Assembly (NCBI GenBank): GCA_030626265.1
Contig: DAOUPF010000104.1
Span: 1-5,777 of the forward strand
Reading direction: 5' to 3'
From: Sulfurovum sp.
GTDB taxonomy: Bacteria; Campylobacterota; Campylobacteria; Campylobacterales; Sulfurovaceae
DNA: 5,777 bases
Within the stretch, counting starts at the first letter, position 1. Every line of letters starts with the position of its first letter. The position numbers and the translations under genes were made by a program. A model generated the notes under the pieces. That model ran no database searches. It worked only from the letters and a program-made list of their open reading frames with translations, and was not told the DNA's origin. Below, one piece after another: positions 1 through 5,777 of this stretch.

Positions 1-1040
1 AAAAACACGTGGAACTCTCTGCTAAAAATATAGGTTTTTGTGGATGGGAGATGCCTGTTCAGTATGAAGGTATACTCAAAGAGCATGAATCTTGTCGAAC
101 AAATGCTGCACTTTTTGATACTTCACATATGGGTGAATTTTTCTTTGATGGTGATTTGGATGGTAGTGGTATTAATCAGGCTACTACAGTAGATGTAGTC
201 AAGCTACCAATTGGCAAATGTAAATATGGCTTTTTACTCAATGATAATGGTGGTGTGATAGATGACCTGATAATCTACAAAATGTCAGATAGCAAACTTA
301 TGTTTGTAGTTAATGCCTCTAGGATAGATATAGACTACAAAGCCATTTATCTACATCTTAATTGTGGTGATCTTATAGACTCATCTGATGAGCTATCCAA
401 ACTTGATATTCAAGGTCCTAAATCTTTAGATATGCTACAAGAGCTTGTATCTTTTGACTTGAATGAGCTTAGTTTCTTTAGCTTTAAAGAGACTGATATT
501 ATGGGTACTCATGCTATAGTGAGTAGAACAGGATATACAGGTGAGCTGGGTTTTGAACTGTATCTAGATAATCAAATTGCCCCTCTAGTATGGGATGAGT
601 TTGTTAAATTAGGAGCCACACCAGCAGGTCTGGGAGCTAGAGATGTACTTCGTCTAGAGATGGGGTATAGTTTATATGGACAAGAGCTAGATGAGGTGAC
701 ATCACCTATAGAGGCTAGTATTGGATTTTTTGTAGGCTATGATAAAGAGTTTACAGGAAAAGAGGCACTTCTAAAGCAAAAGAGAGATGGAGCCCGGAGA
801 AAGTCTATCGCTTTTACTACCGATACCAAGAGAGCACCTAGAATTGGCATGGAGATATATCAAAACGACCAAAAGATAGGAGTAGTAACTAGTGGTACTT
901 TTTCTCCATCTCTACAGTCTGGTATAGGGTTAGGCTCAGTAGAGACCAAACTATATGACAAAGATGCACCACTAGAGCTAAAAAATCAGAGAGGTAGTCT
1001 GCCTATATTTGTAGCTAAACTGCCATTTCATAAAAAATAG
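1..1040 (+). CDS. gcvT: Glycine cleavage system T-protein (aminomethyltransferase), 5'-partial
   Basis: GcvT takes the aminomethyl group from lipoylated GcvH, transfers the methylene carbon to tetrahydrofolate to give 5,10-methylene-THF, and releases ammonia in the cytoplasm. Family motifs are visible: GWEMPVQYEGI near the N-terminus, LFDTSHMGEF, GGVIDDL with the conserved folate-site Asp, GYTGELGFELY, GLGARDVLRLEMGYSLYGQ, and the C-terminal barrel with TSGTFSPSL and a closing KLPFHKK. The GTG at position 9 could be read as a start, but the frame stays open to the left edge and reads K-H-V-E-L-S-A-K, which matches the usual 'LYxxHxxLGAK' segment lying some 10 residues inside GcvT. The true start is therefore probably outside the window, and GTG9 is an internal Val. 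The first complete codon is at 3-5. The 343 residues after GTG9 plus about 10-12 missing ones would give the normal family length of about 355-365. It ends with TAG, 33 bases before gcvH. Confidence 0.96.
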   Translation, partial: KHVELSAKNIGFCGWEMPVQYEGILKEHESCRTNAALFDTSHMGEFFFDGDLDGSGINQATTVDVVKLPIGKCKYGFLLNDNGGVIDDLIIYKMSDSKLMFVVNASRIDIDYKAIYLHLNCGDLIDSSDELSKLDIQGPKSLDMLQELVSFDLNELSFFSFKETDIMGTHAIVSRTGYTGELGFELYLDNQIAPLVWDEFVKLGATPAGLGARDVLRLEMGYSLYGQELDEVTSPIEASIGFFVGYDKEFTGKEALLKQKRDGARRKSIAFTTDTKRAPRIGMEIYQNDQKIGVVTSGTFSPSLQSGIGLGSVETKLYDKDAPLELKNQRGSLPIFVAKLPFHKK

Positions 1041-1060
1041 TAAAATAAAAATTAATTTCC

Positions 1061-1066
1061 AAGGAG
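1061..1066 (+). promoter_or_regulatory. Strong ribosome binding site of gcvH
   Basis: AAGGAG lies seven bases upstream of the gcvH ATG, in the 33-base AT-rich spacer after the gcvT stop. It is a near-ideal Shine-Dalgarno sequence and fixes the gcvH start. It suggests independent, efficient initiation for GcvH, the protein that shuttles between the other GCS components. Confidence 0.85.
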
Positions 1067-1073
1067 ATATAAA

Positions 1074-1439
1074 ATGAAAAAATATAACAGTGAACATGAA
1101 TGGATTACAGTAGATGGAGATATAGCTAGTATAGGACTTTCAGCTTATGCAGTCCAGCAGTTAGGTGATATCACATTTGTAGAGCTTCCTGAGATTGGGG
1201 CTACTGCTGACAAAGATGAGAGTATAGCATTTATCGAGTCAGTAAAAGCAGCTAGTGATATATATATTCCAATCGGTGGTGAAGTAGTAGAAGCAAATGA
1301 GGAGCTAGAGGATAGACCAGAACTTCTCAACGAAGCAGCAGAGGGCACTTGGATTATGAAGATAAAAGTAGCTGATATGAGTGAACTTGATTTTCTCATG
1401 GATGAGGCTGCTTATAACGCATATACAGAAACACTATAA
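1074..1439 (+). CDS. gcvH: Glycine cleavage system H-protein (lipoyl carrier)
   Basis: GcvH is the small lipoylated shuttle of the GCS. Its lipoyl-lysine arm accepts the aminomethyl group from the P-protein, presents it to the T-protein, and is reoxidised by the L-protein. The 121-residue product has the family length (about 120-130) and the expected pattern: an N-terminal HEWITVDGD, then GLSAYAVQQLGDITFVELPE, then the lipoylation motif ESVKAASD with the modified lysine at Lys58 (codon 1245-1247), followed by PIGGEVVEAN and the C-terminal GTWIMKIK strand. The ATG is fixed by the AAGGAG at 1061-1066. Its stop overlaps the gcvPA start by one base (TAATG). GcvH is the likely target of the LipM-like protein and LipA encoded further down the operon. 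Nothing is missing or truncated. Confidence 0.98.
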   Translation: MKKYNSEHEWITVDGDIASIGLSAYAVQQLGDITFVELPEIGATADKDESIAFIESVKAASDIYIPIGGEVVEANEELEDRPELLNEAAEGTWIMKIKVADMSELDFLMDEAAYNAYTETL

Positions 1440-2773
1440 TGCCATATACTCCACATACGCCTAATGATGTGCAGAAGATGCTCTCAGAGATAGGTATAAA
1501 GGATGAGTCAGAGCTATTTGCTACTATTCCAGCAGATCTTAGAGCTAAAAGTTTTGATTTGGATGAGGGCTTGAGTGAGTTTGAAGTTTTTGATAATTTT
1601 GCAAAATTTGCCAAACAAAATGACACTTCAAAAGTCTGCTTTTTAGGTGGTGGATACTATGACCATATCATACCTACAGCTGTAGATGCACTCTCTATGC
1701 GTTCGGAGTTTTATACAGCATATACACCATACCAAGCTGAAGCTTCTCAGGGGACTCTGCAAGCCTTGTATGAGTATCAGAGTATGATATGTGAACTTAC
1801 AGGTATGGAGGCAACAAATGCCTCTATGTATGATGGTGGCACTGCTATGGCAGAGGCTGCTCTGATGGCTATCCGTATATGCAGGAAACGAAAAAAGATT
1901 ATAGTAGATAGTGGCGTAAATCCCATATACATAAAGATAGTCCAGACATATCTAGCATACCATGACCTTGAAGTCATAGTACTGGATGTCAAAGGTGATG
2001 GTACAGATATAAAAAGTCTGCTAAGTATGATAGATGATACTGTTGCAGGTTATATATTTCAAAATCCAAACTTTTTTGGCTCCATAGGAGACTACACGGA
2101 GATTATCAAAGCTCTACATGAAGTAGGGGCATTAGCTATCATGAGTGCCTATCCTATCGCTCTGGGTATTTTAAAAAGTGCTGGTGAGATGGATGCTGAT
2201 ATCTACTGTGGAGATGGGCAGAGTCTGGGTAACTATCTAGGCTTTGGTGGCCCATCATTTGGGATACTAGCCACCAAGCAGAAGTATATACGAAATCTCC
2301 CAGGCAGGATAGTAGGCATCACAGATGATATGAATGGCAAACGCTCATATGTACTGACCTTGCAAGCTAGAGAACAGCATATACGCCGTGATAAGGCGAC
2401 ATCCAATATATGCTCCAACCAAAATCTAATGGCACTACGTGCTACGATCTTTATGTCACTACTTGGCAAGGAGGGCTTCTCTAAGCTATCTACTCAAAAC
2501 TATAACAATGCCTCATATCTCAAAGAGGAGCTTAGTAAGATAGACTCTGTATGTATCTATAATCAAAATCCAACTTTCAATGAATTTGTTATAGAGTTAC
2601 CTATCTGCTCTGCTGAGTTTGTAAGTCAGATGGAAAAGAGAGGCTTTTTTGCTGGGCTCAAACTAGATACTGTTTATGATGATTTTGATAATAGAGTATT
2701 AGTGAGTGTAACTGAAAAAAGAACAAAGACTCATATGGATGAGTTTGTCATAGCTGTTAAGGAGATAGTATGA
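1439..2773 (+). CDS. gcvPA: Glycine dehydrogenase (decarboxylating), subunit 1 (P-protein N-terminal half)
   Basis: GcvPA is the N-terminal half of a split P-protein. It pairs with GcvPB to form the PLP-dependent glycine decarboxylase that releases CO2 and loads the aminomethyl group on GcvH. The 444-residue length is typical for the subunit-1 family. Diagnostic stretches are YTPHT at the N-terminus, YDHIIPTAVD (residues 74-83), RSEFYTAYTPYQAEASQGTL (88-107), EYQSMICELTGM (112-123), ASMYDGGTAMAEA (128-140), GDGQSLGNYLGFGGPSFGI (258-276), LPGRIVG (287-293) and REQHIRRDKATSNICSNQ (311-328). The PLP-binding Lys is not expected here; it sits in GcvPB. The ATG shares its A with the gcvH stop, and I see no Shine-Dalgarno sequence upstream, so translation probably depends on reinitiation or coupling from gcvH. 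The 3' end overlaps gcvPB by four bases (ATGA), consistent with 1:1 production. Confidence 0.98.
   Translation: MPYTPHTPNDVQKMLSEIGIKDESELFATIPADLRAKSFDLDEGLSEFEVFDNFAKFAKQNDTSKVCFLGGGYYDHIIPTAVDALSMRSEFYTAYTPYQAEASQGTLQALYEYQSMICELTGMEATNASMYDGGTAMAEAALMAIRICRKRKKIIVDSGVNPIYIKIVQTYLAYHDLEVIVLDVKGDGTDIKSLLSMIDDTVAGYIFQNPNFFGSIGDYTEIIKALHEVGALAIMSAYPIALGILKSAGEMDADIYCGDGQSLGNYLGFGGPSFGILATKQKYIRNLPGRIVGITDDMNGKRSYVLTLQAREQHIRRDKATSNICSNQNLMALRATIFMSLLGKEGFSKLSTQNYNNASYLKEELSKIDSVCIYNQNPTFNEFVIELPICSAEFVSQMEKRGFFAGLKLDTVYDDFDNRVLVSVTEKRTKTHMDEFVIAVKEIV
2759..2764 (+). promoter_or_regulatory. Ribosome binding site of gcvPB inside the gcvPA 3' end
   Basis: AAGGAG sits within the last codons of gcvPA, five bases before the gcvPB ATG, which itself overlaps the gcvPA stop as ATGA. 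The site decides the gcvPB start and shows that the two P-protein halves are deliberately separate genes rather than one gene broken by a frameshift. Confidence 0.8.
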
Positions 2774-4218
2774 GTATAACACTATTTGAAAAGTCTCAAA
2801 CAGGACGAACAGGGATAAATATACCAAAGCAGAGTGTAGCAGATGCTCCAACTCTGGATAGTGCATTTTTGAGAGCTACTAAAGCCTCTCTTCCAGAGGT
2901 GAGTGAGTTTGATGTAGTTCGTCACTTTACGCAGCTATCGAATAAAAACTTCTCCATAGATGCCAATTTTTATCCTCTAGGCTCATGTACTATGAAATAC
3001 AATCCAAAAGTACAAGAGAGAGTAGCTGGGCTTGATGGACTGGCAAACTTGCACCCTCATCACATAACTAATAACCAAACTGACTCTATGCAAGGCTCAC
3101 TAAAGAGTCTAAAAGTACTCGAAGATAATCTATGTGAGGTTACTGGTATGCAAGCATTTACTATGACTCCACAAGCTGGTGCTCATGGTGAGATGCTGGG
3201 TATCATGATGATAGGAGCGTATCACAAGAAAAAAGGCAACAACAAACGCTATGTCATAGTACCAGACTCCTCTCATGGAACTAATCCAGCCACTGCTGCT
3301 ATGGTGGACTATGATGTCATCACTGTAAAATCAGGTCCAAATGGAGATATGGATTTGGAGGCTTTCAAAGAGGCTATGAGTGATGAGGTAGCTGCTGTGA
3401 TGATGACAGTACCCAACACTCTAGGACTGTTCAACCCACAGATAAAAAAGATATGTGATATAGCACACTCTTATGATGCTTTGATGTATTATGATGGAGC
3501 CAATATGAATGCTATCCTAGGGGTACTACGCCCAGGGGATATAGGGTTTGATGTTATACATCTCAATCTACATAAGACATTTGCCACGCCTCATGGTGGT
3601 GGAGGCCCTGGAGCTGGGCCTGTTGGAGTAGGTGAGAGACTGCAAGAGTTTTTGCCAGATTTACAGGTAGGCTTTAGTGAAGATGTGGGCTATTTCCTAA
3701 AAGAACCAAGTGAAGGCTCTATAGGTAAAATCTCTCCTTTCTTTGGTAACTATATGGTACTAGTCAAGGCACTAGTATATATGCAAACTCTAGGTAAAGA
3801 GGGTATGATAAATGTCAGCAAAAAAGCAGTACTAAATGCCAACTATGTACTGGCTAGACTCAGAGGTCACTATGATGTACCTTTTGATACTCTCTGTATG
3901 CATGAGTGTGTACTGAGTGCTGATAGTTTGACAAAAGAGCATGGTGTACGAGCTATGGATATAGCCAAATATCTACTAGACTTTGGGCTACATGCTCCTA
4001 CTGTGTATTTCCCACTTATCGTAAAAGAGTCTATCATGATAGAGCCAACAGAGACAGAAAATATAGACACTATAGACTACTTTTGTGATAAGATGATAGA
4101 TGCATCCAATCTAGCCCGAAGTAACCCAGAGGCGTTCAAAGAGTATCCTAAAACTCTGCCAATATGTAGACCAGATGAGACAAAAGCAGCAAGGTCACTA
4201 AATATCAGGTGGCAATAG
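2770..4218 (+). CDS. gcvPB: Glycine dehydrogenase (decarboxylating), subunit 2 (P-protein C-terminal half)
   Basis: GcvPB carries the PLP cofactor of the split glycine decarboxylase and works as a complex with GcvPA. The PLP-binding motif HLNLHKTFATPHGGGGPG is intact, with the Schiff-base lysine predicted at Lys269. Other family hallmarks are FYPLGSCTMKYNPK (residues 67-80), LHPHH (94-98), AFTMTPQAGAHGE (129-141), SSHGTNPATAAM (167-178), MTVPNTLGLF (212-221) and YYDGANMNAI (240-249). In the C-terminal part, YFPLIVKESIMIEPTETE corresponds to the conserved 'PL.V.E..MIEPTE' region. The length of 482 residues is normal for subunit 2. The start is supported by AAGGAG at 2759-2764 and the ATGA overlap with gcvPA. 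It is followed after a single base by the TTG of the LipM-like gene, so all of these genes are almost certainly cotranscribed. Confidence 0.98.
   Translation: MSITLFEKSQTGRTGINIPKQSVADAPTLDSAFLRATKASLPEVSEFDVVRHFTQLSNKNFSIDANFYPLGSCTMKYNPKVQERVAGLDGLANLHPHHITNNQTDSMQGSLKSLKVLEDNLCEVTGMQAFTMTPQAGAHGEMLGIMMIGAYHKKKGNNKRYVIVPDSSHGTNPATAAMVDYDVITVKSGPNGDMDLEAFKEAMSDEVAAVMMTVPNTLGLFNPQIKKICDIAHSYDALMYYDGANMNAILGVLRPGDIGFDVIHLNLHKTFATPHGGGGPGAGPVGVGERLQEFLPDLQVGFSEDVGYFLKEPSEGSIGKISPFFGNYMVLVKALVYMQTLGKEGMINVSKKAVLNANYVLARLRGHYDVPFDTLCMHECVLSADSLTKEHGVRAMDIAKYLLDFGLHAPTVYFPLIVKESIMIEPTETENIDTIDYFCDKMIDASNLARSNPEAFKEYPKTLPICRPDETKAARSLNIRWQ
4207..4212 (+). promoter_or_regulatory. Ribosome binding site supporting the TTG start of the LipM-like gene
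   Basis: AGGTGG lies in the last codons of gcvPB, seven bases upstream of the TTG at 4220-4222. There is no in-frame ATG nearby, and the protein begins with the family-typical W-R-L-I-D-S a few residues after this TTG, so the site supports TTG as the real start. Confidence 0.65.
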
Positions 4219-4219
4219 T

Positions 4220-4861
4220 TTGAATACCGCTTGGAGACTCATAGATAGCCCAACACTGAGTGCTAGTGAAAATATATCTATAGATGAGTCTCTACTAGAG
4301 GTATTTGATGGTACGCCTATACTGAGACTATATAGTTGGAAGCCAAACTCTTATACTCTAGGTAGATTTCAAAAGATAGAGCAGATAGAGCAAAAAGAGA
4401 GATTTGGTGATGACTGGGCTAGGCGTATGACTGGTGGTGGTCTGTTGCTACATGGGTTTGATCTCTCATATACTCTGATATTACCAATAGATTTTTTAGG
4501 ATCAAAGAGTGTCAAAGAGAGCTATGAGTATATATGTAGTTTTCTCATACACTTTTATAAAACTTTAGGCTTAGATGTAGAATACGCTAAAGACTGTATC
4601 TCATCCCCACAATCTAGTAGCCCATTTTGTCAAGCTGGATTTGAATCGTATGATATGATATATGATGGCAAAAAGATAGGCGGAAACGCACAAAAACGCA
4701 GCAGAGAGATACTATTTCAACATGGCTCTATGCCTCTAGCCAAAGACAGCAGAGAGTTCTCTGGGCATAGTCTAGAAGAGTTTGGCATAGTGTTATCTGT
4801 GCCAGAAGCAAAAGAGTTACTCATCAAAAGTTTCCAAGAGACTTTTGATGCAACATTTTAG
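4220..4861 (+). CDS. Lipoate/octanoate protein transferase-family protein (LipM-like, BPL/LplA/LipB fold)
   Basis: This 213-residue protein belongs to the biotin/lipoate A/B ligase family, which attaches lipoate or octanoate to carrier lysines. Visible motifs are WRLIDSPTLSASENISIDESL (residues 5-25), RLYSWKPNSYTLGRFQ (36-51), the cofactor-loop signature RRMTGGGLLLH (68-78), DLSYTL (81-86), GKKIGGNAQKR (150-160) with the conserved lysine at Lys152, and LFQHGSMPL (165-173). The C-terminal accessory domain of E. coli-type LplA is absent. Cys137 lies 15 residues before Lys152, where, from memory of the family, LipM octanoyltransferases have their catalytic cysteine. That, with lipA next door, favours an octanoyl-ACP:GcvH transferase over an ATP-dependent lipoate ligase, but a ligase is not excluded. 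It starts with TTG one base after the gcvPB stop. It is shorter than B. subtilis LipM (about 278 residues), mostly at the C-terminus, just before an unusual hairpin. Confidence 0.87.
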   Translation: MNTAWRLIDSPTLSASENISIDESLLEVFDGTPILRLYSWKPNSYTLGRFQKIEQIEQKERFGDDWARRMTGGGLLLHGFDLSYTLILPIDFLGSKSVKESYEYICSFLIHFYKTLGLDVEYAKDCISSPQSSSPFCQAGFESYDMIYDGKKIGGNAQKRSREILFQHGSMPLAKDSREFSGHSLEEFGIVLSVPEAKELLIKSFQETFDATF

Positions 4862-4864
4862 GAA

Positions 4865-4883
4865 GTGGAGACTTCAGTCCCAC
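4865..4883 (+). other. GC-rich hairpin in the lipM-like/lipA gap
   Basis: In the 50-base gap between the LipM-like stop and lipA, GTGG (4865-4868) pairs with CCAC (4880-4883) and GAC (4870-4872) pairs with GTC (4877-4879), around the loop TTCA, with one bulged A at 4869. Without that A the stem would be a perfect 7 bp. The block 4865-4889 is about 60% GC (15 of 25), well above its surroundings. No T-run follows on either strand, so it is not a standard intrinsic terminator. The rest of the gap (4890-4911) is almost purely A and T and contains no clear Shine-Dalgarno site for lipA. Possible roles are an mRNA processing or stability element, or the remnant of a dispersed repeat or mobile-element end; the sequence alone does not decide. 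Confidence 0.6.
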
Positions 4884-4911
4884 CGAGACAAATATATAAA
4901 AAAGAAAATAT

Positions 4912-5760
4912 ATGATAAAACGAAAACCAAAATGGCTACTAAAAAAAGTCTTTTTCTCACAACAAAAAGATGTAGAGATATCTCTCAAAGATATAGGTAT
5001 CCACACAGTATGCCAAGAGGCGATGTGTCCCAATATGTCAGAGTGCTTTTCTAAAAAACTAGCTACATTTATGATACTAGGGTCAATCTGTACTAGGGCT
5101 TGTACTTACTGTAGTGTAGATACTGGAAAGCCCAGTGGCATAGATGAGAAAGAGCCACAAAAGGTAGCAGATGCAGTGCACTCTTTGGGCTTGCGTCATG
5201 TAGTTATCACCAGTGTGACCAGAGATGATTTGGCTGATGGTGGAGCAGAACAGTTTGTCAGATGTGTAAAAGCTATCAAAGAGATGGATGAGAGTATCAC
5301 AGTAGAGCTATTAGTCCCAGACCTACGATACAATGTAGAAGCTCTGAATGCTGTAGCTAATTGTGGAGCAGAGATAGTAGGACATAACATAGAGACAGTG
5401 CCTAGACTATATAGCGTAAGAAAGGGTGCGAATTATGAGCTCTCCCTTGGAGTATTAGAGTCACTTAAAGCCGCAAACTCAAAGCTCAAAACCAAGAGTG
5501 CACTGATGCTAGGACTAGGAGAGAGCCAAGAGGAGATAAGAGAAACCCTACAAGACTTACTAGACATAGAGTGTACCCTTCTAACCATGGGTCAATACCT
5601 AGCTCCCAGCAAAGTTCATACCGAAGTAGTAGAATACATAGAGCCCAAAAAGTTCGAAGAGTATGGGCAAATGGCTAGCGATATGGGCTTTGAGTTTGTC
5701 AAGAGTTCACCATATACGAGGAGTTCTTATATGGCTCATGAGTATTTTGAGGAGAGGTGA
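4912..5760 (+). CDS. lipA: Lipoyl synthase (radical SAM)
   Basis: LipA inserts two sulfur atoms at C6 and C8 of a protein-bound octanoyl group, here probably octanoyl-GcvH, using two [4Fe-4S] clusters and S-adenosylmethionine. The auxiliary-cluster cysteines are present as CX4CX5C (Cys34, Cys39, Cys45, in TVCQEAMCPNMSECF). The radical-SAM motif CX3CX2C follows (Cys60, Cys64, Cys67, in CTRACTYC). The C-terminal R-S-S-Y (270-273), whose serine ligates the auxiliary cluster, is intact. Further hallmarks are KPKWL (5-9), ATFMILG, VITSVTRDDLADGGA, GHNIETVPRLY, LMLGLGE and LLTMGQYLAPS. The 282 residues fall at the short end of the family. An in-frame TAA at 4897-4899 rules out an upstream start, so ATG4912 is the start although its Shine-Dalgarno sequence is weak. 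Several normally conserved non-ligand positions differ, but all cluster ligands remain, so I expect an active enzyme. Confidence 0.97.
   Translation: MIKRKPKWLLKKVFFSQQKDVEISLKDIGIHTVCQEAMCPNMSECFSKKLATFMILGSICTRACTYCSVDTGKPSGIDEKEPQKVADAVHSLGLRHVVITSVTRDDLADGGAEQFVRCVKAIKEMDESITVELLVPDLRYNVEALNAVANCGAEIVGHNIETVPRLYSVRKGANYELSLGVLESLKAANSKLKTKSALMLGLGESQEEIRETLQDLLDIECTLLTMGQYLAPSKVHTEVVEYIEPKKFEEYGQMASDMGFEFVKSSPYTRSSYMAHEYFEER
5750..5754 (+). promoter_or_regulatory. Ribosome binding site of the gene after lipA
   Basis: AGGAG lies in the last codons of lipA, five bases before an ATG that overlaps the lipA stop (TGATG). It supports translation of a further operon gene beginning at 5760. Confidence 0.65.
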
Positions 5761-5777
5761 TGAATAGGCTTGATAAT
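5760..5777 (+). CDS. Start of a downstream gene, 3'-partial, function unknown
   Basis: An ATG sharing its A with the lipA stop codon opens a frame that runs off the right edge after six codons (M-N-R-L-D-N). The AGGAG at 5750-5754 and the one-base overlap match the junction style of the operon, so it is probably a real gene. Six residues are too few to assign a family. A gene for the missing L-protein would make sense here, but nothing in the sequence supports that. Confidence 0.55.

Noticed and set aside
1041..1073. Glycine riboswitch or promoter between gcvT and gcvH
   Set aside because: The gap is only 33 bases of AT-rich sequence plus a ribosome binding site, too short for a glycine aptamer. 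Any such element would lie upstream of gcvT, outside the window.
1145..1399. Minus-strand open frame opposite gcvH, and similar ones at 1396-1626, 1777-1992, 2233-2469, 3870-4070 and 5196-5390
   Set aside because: They lie wholly or almost wholly opposite well-supported genes, are Ser/Ile-rich in the way complementary strands of this codon usage give, and show no recognisable motif.
2759..2773. Frameshift splitting a single gcvP gene
   Set aside because: Two-subunit P-proteins are an established form. Both halves have full family length, and the junction has its own ribosome binding site and a standard ATGA overlap.
4865..4905. Intrinsic terminator after the LipM-like gene
   Set aside because: The hairpin is GC-rich enough, but no T-run follows it on the + strand (the flank is A-rich) or on the - strand, and lipA belongs functionally to the same operon.
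4890..4911. A lipA promoter in the A/T-only stretch (TATATAA resembling a -10 box)
   Set aside because: In an AT-rich genome such matches are expected by chance, and I see no convincing -35 element at the right distance.
4824..5054. Overlapping short frames on both strands across the lipM-lipA gap (4824-5033 minus, 4845-5054 plus)
   Set aside because: They overlap the ends of two clear genes, have low-complexity Lys/Phe-rich translations and no family motif. They are best explained as shadows.

Overview
The window is a tightly packed, one-direction (+ strand) operon fragment encoding the glycine cleavage system (GCS) and the enzymes that make its lipoyl cofactor. In order: gcvT (T-protein, 5' end cut by the window edge), gcvH (H-protein), gcvPA and gcvPB (the two halves of a split P-protein), a short lipoate/octanoate transferase-family protein (LipM-like), lipA (lipoyl synthase), and the first six codons of a further gene running off the right edge. 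About 98% of the window is coding. I see no RNA gene, CRISPR array or intact mobile element.

Organism: a bacterium with an AT-rich genome, Arg codons mostly AGA/AGG, many ATA (Ile) and CTA (Leu) codons, and overlapping gene junctions. A split gcvPA/gcvPB beside gcvT, gcvH and lipoate genes would fit a free-living Campylobacterota lineage (Sulfurimonas/Sulfurovum-like). That placement is inference from codon style and gene order, not a demonstrated match.

How the genes work together: GcvPA/GcvPB decarboxylates glycine and loads the aminomethyl group on the lipoyl arm of GcvH (Lys58). GcvT moves the one-carbon unit to tetrahydrofolate and releases ammonia. GcvH needs lipoylation: the LipM-like protein would attach octanoate (or lipoate) to it, and LipA would insert the two sulfurs. 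The L-protein (dihydrolipoyl dehydrogenase) that reoxidises GcvH is not in the window.

Region by region: 1-1040 gcvT; 1041-1073 a 33-base gap with a strong ribosome binding site; 1074-1439 gcvH; 1439-2773 gcvPA (1-base overlap); 2770-4218 gcvPB (4-base overlap); 4220-4861 LipM-like gene with a TTG start; 4862-4911 the only sizeable gap, holding a GC-rich hairpin; 4912-5760 lipA; 5760-5777 start of the next gene.

The genes are mostly conventional. Points deserving a second look are the hairpin in the lipM-lipA gap, a cysteine suggesting the ligase-family protein is an octanoyltransferase, the divergent LipA residues, and the marked excess of CTAG over GATC. I found no evidence of a new biological system.
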